Positions 18,220-27,130 of a stretch of DNA of 64,000 nucleotides are shown here, piece after piece. The position numbers were made by a program, and so were the translations under genes. Source of the stretch: UBA1450 sp964452355 (GTDB lineage: Bacteria > Patescibacteriota > Microgenomatia > UBA1406 > GWC2-37-13); NCBI GenBank assembly GCA_964452355.1, contig CAYVKV010000001.1, positions 157,660 through 221,659 on the forward strand, in the 5' to 3' direction. Numbering within the stretch: position 1 is the stretch's first letter; the number at the start of each line of letters is the position of its first letter. The notes beneath the pieces are model-generated. The model searched no databases and was not told the origin of the DNA. It worked only from the letters and a program-made list of their open reading frames with translations.

Positions 18220-19518
18220 TTAGTAGATATGACTATACTGATCGCCGATTGGACTTGCGTTGTCACCAAGCCCTGATTCGATCTCCATGAGTCGATTGTA
18301 TTTACAAACTCGCTCACCGCGAGTTGGGCCGACTTTAATAAATCCTGAATTGACCGCAACGGCAAGATCAACCATTGATGTATCATTGGTTTCTCCGCCG
18401 CCTCGATGAGATGGTACGGTCATCATGCCATGGGCTCGTGCAAGCATGCAACAGTCGACGGTCTCAGTGAGTGTGCCGATTTGATTGAGTTTGATTAATA
18501 TTGCAGTGATTGCTTTTTGGTCTATGGCTTTCTGAAGACGTTTGGTGTTGGTGACGGTGAGATCGTCTCCGATATTTGGAATATTGAGGTTGCTTGTGAT
18601 TTTGTTAAATGCAGTCCAATCGGTCCATGCATCTTCTGCAAACATATCCTCAACCGTGAGAATGGGATATTTTTCAAGCCAACCGGCAAAATATGCCATT
18701 AACTCTTGAGCGGGCATCTGTCTTTTTTCTGCAGCAAGCTCATATGTGTCCGCAGAGTAAAATTCGCTTGCGGCAGCATCGATTGAAAGACCGATATCTT
18801 TTCCAGGCGAAAGCCCAGTTTTGTGTATTGCTTCAAGCATCATCTGCAAGGGTTTTTCATTACTATCTATTCCATCAGGTGCAAAGGCGCCTTCGTTTCC
18901 GACATTGGTTGAATAGTTATTTGCTGAAAGAACGTTCTTAAGATTAAAATACACCTCAAGTCCCATTCGAATATTTTCACTTGCTGAATGATTTCCAATA
19001 GGTGAAAGAAGGTACTCTTGAAGATCGGTAGAATGTGCTGCGTGTTTTCCTCCTTCAATCGCAACGATCATGGGATTGGGGAGTCGATATTCGGTGATTT
19101 TCAAATCAAATGCTGTTCGAATCCATTCATACAGAGGAAGTTTATGATCATTTGCTGCTGCATGTGCGATCGCTAGTGACGCCCCAAGAATTGCATTTCC
19201 TCCAAGACGGGCTTTATTGTCAGTGCCATCAAGTTTGCCCATCGCCTCATCAATTAAACGTTGATCATCTGCATCTTTTCCAACTACTTCAGGGGCGATT
19301 TCTTCATTAATATTTGCAACTGCCGTAAGCATTCCTTTTCCGTTAAATCTCTTTTTATCACCATCAAACAATACATATGCTTCATGTGAACCTGCCGATG
19401 CGCCGTAGGGGACCGAAGCAATGCCGATCGTTCCATTATTAAGCTTAACATTTACCTCAAGAGATGGGGTGCCTCCTGAACTGAGGATTTCTCGTGCTTT
19501 GATTGATTTGATATTCAT
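18220..19518 (-). CDS. eno: Enolase (divergent)
   Basis: 432 residues from the ATG at 19518; a longer frame to 19620 adds an unconserved hydrophobic stretch and is rejected. Converts 2-phosphoglycerate to phosphoenolpyruvate. Core motifs: GGNAILGASLAIAHAAA, LSIDAAASEFY, EDMFAEDAW, IGDDLTVTN, ILIKLNQIGTLTET (catalytic Lys) and VPSHRGGGETND. Two sites differ from common enolases: the mobile loop reads PYGASAGSHEA (usually SGAST) and the HR loop has one extra Gly. A TACCAT lies 6 nt before the start. Glycolytic partner of gpmI. Confidence 0.93.
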   Translation of the reverse strand: MNIKSIKAREILSSGGTPSLEVNVKLNNGTIGIASVPYGASAGSHEAYVLFDGDKKRFNGKGMLTAVANINEEIAPEVVGKDADDQRLIDEAMGKLDGTDNKARLGGNAILGASLAIAHAAANDHKLPLYEWIRTAFDLKITEYRLPNPMIVAIEGGKHAAHSTDLQEYLLSPIGNHSASENIRMGLEVYFNLKNVLSANNYSTNVGNEGAFAPDGIDSNEKPLQMMLEAIHKTGLSPGKDIGLSIDAAASEFYSADTYELAAEKRQMPAQELMAYFAGWLEKYPILTVEDMFAEDAWTDWTAFNKITSNLNIPNIGDDLTVTNTKRLQKAIDQKAITAILIKLNQIGTLTETVDCCMLARAHGMMTVPSHRGGGETNDTSMVDLAVAVNSGFIKVGPTRGERVCKYNRLMEIESGLGDNASPIGDQYSHIY

Positions 19519-19595
19519 GAGTACATGGTACCAAAAGAATTTCAGAAGTGAAAGGATCTGATGCAACAGCTTATAGTATTTGATATAATACTCAT

Positions 19596-20891
19596 ATGAG
19601 TACGAATGAAATGGCTCCAAAATATATAGCAGGCGAAGTGATCGGTGGACAGCCTATATCTCCTCTACAGATGGGGGTTCTTTTGGACGATGATCCAGCA
19701 CAGAGACGTTTACAGAATTTTGAAAAATTTGGACCACCAACCCTTTTGGGCATTCATTTGCTTTCTTTGACTATGTTAAACCAGTGGGGAGATACTCTGC
19801 CAAAAATGGGAACCCTTCATCCACTGATTCATAATTCACTTCAAGCAGTTCATAATTTATCGGTCAATTCAGCTGATTCGTCAGCCTTAAGAGATCATCT
19901 TCCTTATATTGCATTCGATTTAGCAGGAGCATGGGGAATTTTAAGTGGACTACGCGGGCTTCTACTTGGAAGATCAGGCAAAAAAATTGAGGCAGCGCAA
20001 GCACGGGTGATTGAAAAAATTACTGAAGGGTTATTCTCGTATCAAATGGCAGAAGGGCATTCGGCAGTATTTGTTGGAAAAGGTGACATTATTGGTGAAG
20101 CATTGCAAGATTTATTACCTCCTGATCAAGTCATGCTGTATGCATATGAGAAAATTACGAGCGAGGTGTGGCAGCATATAAAACGAACAGGCAGACAAGA
20201 GGAAATATTTGAATCACTAGATCGTGGGGATTTTGAACGTGCTCGCGAGGCAGTTCTTCTTCCAGTCAAAGATGAAGATATGTTTTTGCCAGATGAAACA
20301 GGGCATGATATGACTCTAGATGAAATCCGCATGATGATAGATATTTTTGATACCTATTCTCTAGATAGAAATATTCCTTTGAAAGAGGTTGTGATTATAG
20401 GAAGTAAGGCAATGAGTCAAACATATATTGAAGCAGGTTAGTTGGGCGATGGTCTTGGAATTGATTCGTTGAGAACTACTATACGACTTGACAATATGAT
20501 CGATATGCTCAATAAAGATCGTGATGTAGATAGACAGATTAAGATAATTGATCCAACAGAGCTTGTCATGCGAAAAGTTATCGAGCTTGCAAAAGGAAGA
20601 GATATCTCCTTTGTTTCTACGGAAGAAAGCTTTAGGCGATATGGAGAGCGCTTTTTTAAAGAGCTTACTCTCACGGGGTACGTTCCAAAATCTGAGGAAA
20701 CTGTTCAGGTTGTATATAATATCTCAGATATTCCCACACAGACTACGGCATCTATAACTGATATTGTAGTCATTCTTGATCCAAAAATGAAAGAAAACTT
20801 ACTTCGTCGTGGAGTACCCGAAGAACATATCATTATTGTTCCTGATCTTGTCACGTCAGAGCTTGGGATCGAAATGATGAATGAGGTATAA
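19596..20891 (+). pseudogene. Unknown gene split by an in-frame TAG
   Basis: From the ATG at 19596 (TATAAT at 19584-19589, 6 nt upstream) the frame runs 281 codons to TAG at 20439-20441 and then continues in the same frame for another 149 codons to TAA. The two parts flow together (QTYIEAG stop LGDGLGIDSL), and no frame change is needed. The second part has no good start of its own; its first ATG is 18 codons in. Helical, no membrane segment. I do not recognise the family. The C-terminal region has a Rossmann-like look (ITDIVVILDPKMKENLLRRG). It may be a pseudogene, a strain variant or a sequencing error. TAG is a normal stop in this genome. Confidence 0.65.
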
Positions 20892-20900
20892 TAACTCCTT

Positions 20901-22481
20901 ATGAAACTCTTCCTCATTCGTCACGGACAAAGCAAAGGAAATGTTAAACCAGGCTTCATGTCAGGCAGAACGGACCTTGAAGGCTTGACTCACAAAGGAA
21001 AAATACAGATGATTCGTACGGCATACGAACTTCGAAATGAAAATATCAATAAAATAATGGTATCACCAGTTGTTCGAGCACAAGAATCATCGCAGATCCT
21101 CCATCGCCATTTTCCCAAAGCTTCGATAAAAACTGAAGGATGGTTGAGTGAGCTCCATCACGGCGTTTTTGAAGGATTCTATTGGTGGGAAGTCATCCAT
21201 AAAATTCCACCAGAATGGAGAAAGCAAAGAGAGGAGTATGCGACTGCATATCCAGGGGGAGGAGAAAGTATGCAAATGATGTTTGAACGAGTTTCAAATG
21301 GTCTTAACAATCTTATTTCTCAGCTTGAGCCTGATGATAAGGTCCTGTTGATTTCTCATCAGGCGCCAATTACCGCCATGAGGTATTTCATGAAACATGG
21401 TGGTCCCGAGAAATTGACAACTGAAAAAAAACAAAAAGCTTTTTATCAATATTTACACGATGTAAAGTTGCCAAATGGTGGCTGTGCCCATGCAGCATAT
21501 AAAGGAAAATCGTTAAAATCACTGGTTGAAATAAAAGAGTTTGATCCTGTCTCTGTGAGGAAAGGAAATATTGAGTTTTATGCAAAGGGAGTTTTTGATG
21601 TAGATACTGTTGAAGCTGAGAAAAAAAATACGGTCTCAAAACATGCGGTATATCACATAAAAAATGGAGGGAGTCATCTTCTGAAAGTCCTTCACGCAGA
21701 AAATACAAAATCAGTCAGACGACATGTTGAAGCATATCAATATTTGAGTAGTCAGGGAAGTTTGGTTCCCAAAGTGATTCTCCATGATAATACCTATGGA
21801 TTTTATAAAGATGACGTTTTAATTCAAGATTATGTCACTGGAGTTGAGCAAGATATCTGTATATTGGAACATCCTAAAAAAGCGGGGAAGGTTTTAAAGT
21901 CAATTTATGCTGAGCTTCATAAGATTCATCAGATACCAACGCAAGAGGTACAGAAGTTTTGGCTACCACCTGGTGAAAAACAATTTCGTAGCTGGAAGCC
22001 CTTTATGCTTTCAAATATAAATCTTACGCTTCATATGGGGCAAGATGGTATATGGGAAAAGGAAGCGGAGAAGTATATTATTTCAGTTCTCAGTTTTCTG
22101 AAGGATTATATTCGGAATGGGAATTATGAAGTTGTGCCAATTCATGGGGATATGTCCTCAGGAAATATTATTATTTCTCACAAGAAAGAAGATTGTACAC
22201 TGCTTCGGTTTATTGATTTTGAACGGACAAGAATGGGAGATAGATTATGGGATGTAGCCTATTATTGGGGGTGGCTTGAGCGTGAGAATGCCCATGTGGC
22301 GCATATTTGGGAGAAAATTATCGAAAAGGAATTTTCAAAAAAAGATAAGAAGGTGCTTTCCGCTTTTCGTATTCTTTTTCATGCGTGGACGGTACGCGAC
22401 ATGCTTGAGTACCAAGATGATCCAATTCGTCAGCAAAGAGGCGAGCAATCGAGAGAAATTCTGCACAGAGCAAAACAATGA
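20901..22481 (+). CDS. Histidine phosphatase fused to APH-type kinase
   Basis: 526 residues with two catalytic domains. Residues about 1-190 are a histidine phosphatase: LIRHGQSKGN holds the phosphorylated His, and LLISHQAPIT the second His. Residues about 235-520 are an aminoglycoside/choline-kinase-like domain: VPIHGDMSSGNIII is the catalytic loop (Asp and Asn) and FIDFERTRMGDRLWDVAYY the metal site. One chain that can both add and remove phosphate is unusual. Its last 4 bases overlap the NadM-like gene, so the substrate may be a nucleoside or nucleotide precursor. TATAAT at 20887-20892 lies 8 nt before the ATG. Confidence 0.88.
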   Translation: MKLFLIRHGQSKGNVKPGFMSGRTDLEGLTHKGKIQMIRTAYELRNENINKIMVSPVVRAQESSQILHRHFPKASIKTEGWLSELHHGVFEGFYWWEVIHKIPPEWRKQREEYATAYPGGGESMQMMFERVSNGLNNLISQLEPDDKVLLISHQAPITAMRYFMKHGGPEKLTTEKKQKAFYQYLHDVKLPNGGCAHAAYKGKSLKSLVEIKEFDPVSVRKGNIEFYAKGVFDVDTVEAEKKNTVSKHAVYHIKNGGSHLLKVLHAENTKSVRRHVEAYQYLSSQGSLVPKVILHDNTYGFYKDDVLIQDYVTGVEQDICILEHPKKAGKVLKSIYAELHKIHQIPTQEVQKFWLPPGEKQFRSWKPFMLSNINLTLHMGQDGIWEKEAEKYIISVLSFLKDYIRNGNYEVVPIHGDMSSGNIIISHKKEDCTLLRFIDFERTRMGDRLWDVAYYWGWLERENAHVAHIWEKIIEKEFSKKDKKVLSAFRILFHAWTVRDMLEYQDDPIRQQRGEQSREILHRAKQ

Positions 22482-22945
22482 AATATAAAACAGGTTTAAT
22501 TATTGGACGTTTCCAACCATTTCATCGGGGCCATCTATATCTGTTTCGAGAGACCCTCAAAGAGGTAGAAAAAGTAATTATTGGTATTGGGAGTGTGAAT
22601 GTGAAAGATGAAAACAATCCGTTTACCCAACGTCAGGTTGAGGATATGATCAATAAAGTTTTGATTGATAAAAAATGGAACAATCAGGTGACCCAAATCA
22701 TAGGAATTCCAGACTTTCATGACGATCAGAAATGGCTTGATTTTATCAAAAAAAACTGTCTTCCTTTTGACGTGGTAATTTCAAATAATGATTGGGTGAC
22801 AAACATTTTCAAAAAAATTAATATGCCCATAGTCGAAATTCCACTCTATAAGCGAGAACTGTATGAAGGTTGGAGAATTCGAAAATTAATGCGTGAGGAA
22901 GGAGAGTGGAAGAGTAGGGTGCCGAGCGTATTGACTTGCGTGTAA
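22478..22945 (+). CDS. NadM-like nicotinamide-nucleotide adenylyltransferase
   Basis: 155 residues. Nucleotidyltransferase fold with GRFQPFHRGH (HxGH type) at the N-terminus, GIGSVNVKDENNPFTQRQVEDMI and a C-terminal ELYEGWRIRKLMREEGEWKSRVP, all as in archaeal-type NadM. It should form NAD from NMN and ATP. Other cytidylyltransferases of this fold are less likely given the ENPFT motif. Translationally coupled to the phosphatase-kinase (ATGA overlap). Confidence 0.82.
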   Translation: MKYKTGLIIGRFQPFHRGHLYLFRETLKEVEKVIIGIGSVNVKDENNPFTQRQVEDMINKVLIDKKWNNQVTQIIGIPDFHDDQKWLDFIKKNCLPFDVVISNNDWVTNIFKKINMPIVEIPLYKRELYEGWRIRKLMREEGEWKSRVPSVLTCV

Positions 22946-22959
22946 AAATCTGGCAAAAT
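22931..22959 (+). promoter_or_regulatory. Promoter of the membrane protein at 22972
   Basis: TTGACT at 22931-22936 and CAAAAT at 22954-22959 with a 17-bp spacer, partly inside the end of the preceding gene. The predicted transcription start is about 6 nt before the ATG. Confidence 0.5.
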
Positions 22960-22971
22960 GGAGACGTACAT

Positions 22972-24414
22972 ATGTTCAAAAAAACACTCATTTTACTTGT
23001 TTTTTCCTTCATTCTTATCTCTCCTGTTTCTGCCACAACTGAATCATCTGGCGCCATGATGTCTCCTGAGAAGATAATACCTCCAATCGTTGATCCTACA
23101 GATCCGATGCTGCTTCCCATCTTCGGAGAGGATCATGCATATTCGGTCACTTTGCGGGGGAATGGTGAGGCTGTGATAAACATGCGTGTTGCTTTTAGCA
23201 ACTTTGAGGAACAACCAAAAAAAGATATCTCTCTCACATTTTCAGGAACAACTCCTTCTGAAGCGGCAGTGTATCAGATTGTGAAAGAGAAACAGTGCGT
23301 GTCCTACGATAAATCAATGAGCATGTCCTACGGAGAACGTTCGGGAGGAGTATATGATGAGAAAAATCTTGACTGTCTTGAGTACCAAGAACCCAATTAT
23401 TATGATTACTGGGGAAGTAACACAAAATACTATAAAGCTGAGGTAGTTGTAAAGGATCAACAGATCCAGATCTTGCTTCCTCAAGCAATAGAATCGGGGA
23501 AAAGTGGAAGCTATGTGCTTTTCATGCGGATCCCTGGATATACACAAAAAGTATTTGGGGGAGCATATGAATATCGTTTTGAGACCATGAAAACAGGTGC
23601 GCCTATACGAAATGTGAATATCGGCATTTCTGCAGATTCGGACATGAAATTCAAGGGTGCCGATTCTCAAGTATATTATCAAGATTCGTATTCATCCTCA
23701 CCCATGCTCACCGCGATAGTGTCAAAAAGAGAATCTTTTCAAAGTTCAGACTTTGACAATTATGTGAGTCAGATTGGGCAGGGTCAGATTTATAAATATT
23801 CGAGCAATATGTCTCCGGGAGACACCTATGTTATGGAAGGAACCTATGCCAAATCGATTATTAGTCTTTATCTAAAAGAGGCGGTTATCATACTTGGTAG
23901 TATCATTTTCATATTTCTTTTTGTGATTGGAGTCGTGTACTTTCTTATGAAGAAGAGTCGTAAGACTTCTCCTCCTGGTGGAATAAAGCCAGTATCGCAG
24001 ACACGAGCCATGATCACAGCAATCACCGCAAGTTTTGTGTCAGGCTTGGGAGTGGGCCTATATACAATACTTCTTGTCGGTATTGGGAAAATGATGGAGT
24101 CTTGGTCGTATTATAGCTTCAATATGATAGGTATCCTCCTTCTTTCGGTATTTTCATTTGGTGTTTATGCAGCAATTCTCTTTGGACCAGCTATCTTTGC
24201 GGGCGTCAAGCGAGGGATATGGTGGGGAGTTGGAGTATTTGGTATGACGTTTGGATGGATTGTGTTGTTCCTCCTTATCATCGGAGGATACTATTTTATC
24301 TCGCAGGCCAAGGGAGTGACATCGTACCCTGAAGTGTCAGTGCCAATGATGCGAGTTGACGAAAGGTTGCCTCCTCCGCCAATAGATATGATGTCACCAA
24401 TACTGGAACAATAA
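22972..24414 (+). CDS. Multi-pass membrane protein with large external N-terminal domain
   Basis: 480 residues from the ATG at 22972. A signal peptide (TLILLVFSFILISPVSA) is followed by about 280 residues outside the cell, beta-rich (YSVTLRGNGEAVINMRVAF; 'IPGYTQKVFGGAYEYRF'). Then come four membrane helices (starting VIILGSIIFIFLFVIGVVY) with a basic loop after the first, and a Pro-rich tail. The overall plan recalls DUF2207-like predicted membrane proteins, but I cannot confirm this. Function unknown. The longer frame starting at 22936 is rejected because the promoter overlaps it. Confidence 0.65.
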   Translation: MFKKTLILLVFSFILISPVSATTESSGAMMSPEKIIPPIVDPTDPMLLPIFGEDHAYSVTLRGNGEAVINMRVAFSNFEEQPKKDISLTFSGTTPSEAAVYQIVKEKQCVSYDKSMSMSYGERSGGVYDEKNLDCLEYQEPNYYDYWGSNTKYYKAEVVVKDQQIQILLPQAIESGKSGSYVLFMRIPGYTQKVFGGAYEYRFETMKTGAPIRNVNIGISADSDMKFKGADSQVYYQDSYSSSPMLTAIVSKRESFQSSDFDNYVSQIGQGQIYKYSSNMSPGDTYVMEGTYAKSIISLYLKEAVIILGSIIFIFLFVIGVVYFLMKKSRKTSPPGGIKPVSQTRAMITAITASFVSGLGVGLYTILLVGIGKMMESWSYYSFNMIGILLLSVFSFGVYAAILFGPAIFAGVKRGIWWGVGVFGMTFGWIVLFLLIIGGYYFISQAKGVTSYPEVSVPMMRVDERLPPPPIDMMSPILEQ

Positions 24415-24438
24415 AAGATCTTCTTGTATGATTGGAAT

Positions 24439-26112
24439 ATGGAGATATTTACAGAACTGAGCCTCATTATAGTCGTTGCGATGCTCGTTTCCGCTCTCAT
24501 GCGCATTCTTCGTCAGCCGATGATCGTAGGATATATTTTTACCGGGGTCATTGTTGGACCCTATTTTCTAAACGTTGTTCAAAATACAGAAATTATTGAG
24601 GTTTTTTCCAAGCTTGGTATCACCATTCTCCTTTTTATTGTTGGACTCAATTTAAGCCCGCGTGTCATTCGAGAGCTTGGCAAAGTATCATTTTTGACCG
24701 GTGCAGGTCAAATAATCGTCACCACAATTATTGGATTTATCATTGCAAAATTTTTAGGATTGGAACGGACTTCTGCATTGTATGTTGCGATTGCTTTAAC
24801 CTTTAGCAGTACTATTATCATTCTCAAACTGCTCTCTGATAAAGGAGACCTCAATAAACTCTATGGAAAAATCGCCATCGGATTTTTGCTCGTTCAGGAT
24901 ATAGTGGCTACTTTGATACTATTGTTGACGAATTCGATTGCTGCAGATGGAGGAAATGTATATCTTCTTGCAACAATTACTATTGTGAAAGGTGTTGTAT
25001 TGATCGCAGTTCTTTTCGGAGTGAGTAACTTTCTTCTTCCCCGTTTGAGTAAATTTGTTGCGGCATCGCAGGAGATGTTATTTTTATTTTCTATCACGTG
25101 GGGTTTGGGGATTGCTACGTTATTCCAATACTTAGGTTTTTCGGTCGAGATCGGTGCACTCGTTGCCGGTGTAACCATGTCTATGACGCCGTATGCCATT
25201 GAGGCCGCAGCTCGTTTGAGACCACTCCGGGATTTTTTTGTTCTTTTATTTTTTATTCTTTTAGGATCCCAAGTCAATTTTTCCAATATAGATGCACTCA
25301 TTTTCCCCACGATTATTCTTTCTATTTTTGTACTCGTAGGAAATCCCATCATTATGATTATCGTGATGAATCTCCTTGGTTTTAGCCGTCGTACTACTTT
25401 TCAAACAGGAATGACTGTCGCACAGATTAGTGAATTTTCGCTTATTCTCGCAACAGTGGGATTTCAGATTGGACACTTACCTCAAGATGTATTGTCGCTT
25501 ATTACCCTCGTAGGTTTGGTTACAATCGCTGGGTCAACATATCTCATTTTATACTCTGATCAGTTATATCCATTTTTTGAAAATGCCATGGCGTTTTTGG
25601 AGATAAAAAAAAATGGAAAAGATCATAACAGAATATCCAAATATAACTCTATATTATTCGGGTATCAGCGAGTAGGACAAGATTTTATTGAGGCATTTCA
25701 TCGACTCGATCTTCAGTATATTGTTGTCGATTTTAATCCCGAGTCAATAAAGCTTTTAGAAGAAAACGGAATTCCCTTCAAGTTTGGAGACGCAAATGAT
25801 CCAGAGTTTTTATCAGAACTTGATCTGAGAGGACTGCGCTATATGATTTCTACCATTCCTGAATTTGGCACCAATCTTATGCTCGTGAAAAAAATACGCT
25901 CAGTAAACAAACGAGCAATCATGATCGTGATTTCAAACAATCGCGAGGAATCACTTGCGCTGTATGCCGAAGGCGCATCATACGTCATCATGCCACATTA
26001 TTTGGGAGCGGAATATGCAGTGCGATTAATCGGAAAAGCAGGCATGGATCGGAGAGAATATGACATGCATCGAGAAAAGCATCTGGCGCATCTGGAAAAA
26101 CGCTTGGTATAG
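24439..26112 (+). CDS. Kef-type K+/H+ antiporter with RCK_N domain (CPA2 family)
   Basis: 557 residues. About 12 membrane helices of the sodium/hydrogen exchanger fold (residues 1-375; PMIVGYIFTGVIVGP, LTFSSTIIILKLLSDKG, LVQDIVATLIL). A cytoplasmic nucleotide-binding RCK_N domain follows (about 395-530; ILFGYQRVGQDFI to VDFNPES). It exchanges monovalent cations for protons across the membrane, gated by nucleotide. Start chosen at 24439 because TATGAT at 24427-24432 is 6 nt upstream and the helix begins at once. Convergent with 26116-27054. Confidence 0.92.
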   Translation: MEIFTELSLIIVVAMLVSALMRILRQPMIVGYIFTGVIVGPYFLNVVQNTEIIEVFSKLGITILLFIVGLNLSPRVIRELGKVSFLTGAGQIIVTTIIGFIIAKFLGLERTSALYVAIALTFSSTIIILKLLSDKGDLNKLYGKIAIGFLLVQDIVATLILLLTNSIAADGGNVYLLATITIVKGVVLIAVLFGVSNFLLPRLSKFVAASQEMLFLFSITWGLGIATLFQYLGFSVEIGALVAGVTMSMTPYAIEAAARLRPLRDFFVLLFFILLGSQVNFSNIDALIFPTIILSIFVLVGNPIIMIIVMNLLGFSRRTTFQTGMTVAQISEFSLILATVGFQIGHLPQDVLSLITLVGLVTIAGSTYLILYSDQLYPFFENAMAFLEIKKNGKDHNRISKYNSILFGYQRVGQDFIEAFHRLDLQYIVVDFNPESIKLLEENGIPFKFGDANDPEFLSELDLRGLRYMISTIPEFGTNLMLVKKIRSVNKRAIMIVISNNREESLALYAEGASYVIMPHYLGAEYAVRLIGKAGMDRREYDMHREKHLAHLEKRLV

Positions 26113-26115
26113 ATA

Positions 26116-27054
26116 TTATCTTAATGTGACCATAAATCCAGTTAGGTCATCAAGGAGGCCAACGGTGGTACCACTGTGTGCAATTTTGGGAAGTACATCG
26201 TAAAAAGGTCCATTTCCTAAAAAGTCAAAACATGCGGTTGCAAATTGAGTTTGTTCTGGAATAGGCCTCTTGCCTCCATGGGTGGCCATGCTATATGCCA
26301 TGCCATCTCCTAAATAGAGAAGTTCAGATCCGGAAGGTAACAATAATCCACTGGGAGCAACTGAAAATTCATCAGCTCCAATATTCTTGAGTGACCTATT
26401 ATATTGTCTTTTACCAATGACAACCTCATGAACGATGTTATTTGGGTCTCTCCATGCGATTATACCAGTGTCTGCATGATTACCCGCGGAAGCACAACGC
26501 AGGAGAAACCCACTTGTTGTAGGTTGAATAGTTAAGATCGATGCAAATGCACTTCCGTCACCACCTGGATCTCTTTGGCGCATTTTTTCAAGAATTTTTT
26601 CTGGAGTACGCCCACGATTTTTCGGATCAAGGGCATAATACATACCTGTGCTTGCATAATCTCTTGCCATGCGACCAGAATCTCGAGCAGAAACTCCTGG
26701 GGCTGTTTGTGTACATCCGTCGATAATCGCAAGAGTAATTTGTCCGTTTCCTGCCACCATAAAAGAGGCATCCTGAGATGAGTGGTACGTGGGATCTGCC
26801 AAACGCATTACATGTCTGATTCTTATATCTGTTCCAGCAAGTTGGGCATTACTTCCTGCAAGGTGCCAAATGGGCTCTTCTTCGAGTGGGTCTACCTGGG
26901 GGACATCGCCAAACATATAATACGCATCACGACAACCAAAGCTATTATTTGGAGTTGCCATTCTTATCCGGGGTCTTGGCGATGAAAACTCCTGTTTCTT
27001 AACATAATCTGTTGGTTGAGGAAAGTTCAGACCGTTCTCTTTGTTACTATCCAT
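26116..27054 (-). CDS. PP2C-like protein phosphatase (divergent)
   Basis: 312 residues. The order of short motifs fits the PPM/PP2C fold: DASFMVAGNGQITLAIIDG (usual VxDGHG), GDGSAFASILTIQ, RCASAGNHADTGIIAW (usual GDSRA), LLPSGSELLYLGDGMA (usual SDGL) and LLDDLTGFMVTL (usual DNxT). The key Gly-His of the first motif is replaced by Cys-Thr, so activity is uncertain. Soluble. It could be a phosphatase or an inactive relative. Possible -10 GATAAT 5 nt before the ATG. Confidence 0.55.
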   Translation of the reverse strand: MDSNKENGLNFPQPTDYVKKQEFSSPRPRIRMATPNNSFGCRDAYYMFGDVPQVDPLEEEPIWHLAGSNAQLAGTDIRIRHVMRLADPTYHSSQDASFMVAGNGQITLAIIDGCTQTAPGVSARDSGRMARDYASTGMYYALDPKNRGRTPEKILEKMRQRDPGGDGSAFASILTIQPTTSGFLLRCASAGNHADTGIIAWRDPNNIVHEVVIGKRQYNRSLKNIGADEFSVAPSGLLLPSGSELLYLGDGMAYSMATHGGKRPIPEQTQFATACFDFLGNGPFYDVLPKIAHSGTTVGLLDDLTGFMVTLR

Positions 27055-27130
27055 AAGGTATTATCTCATACATTCATATGGTCAAATAAGACGGTGTGTC
27101 TATTGAAACACTCTGACAGTTGAAGTGAAT

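Noticed and set aside
20439..20441. TAG as a sense codon (alternative genetic code)
   Set aside because: Well-conserved genes such as the Kef antiporter and the PfkB kinase end in TAG, and TGA also ends genes, so the code is standard.
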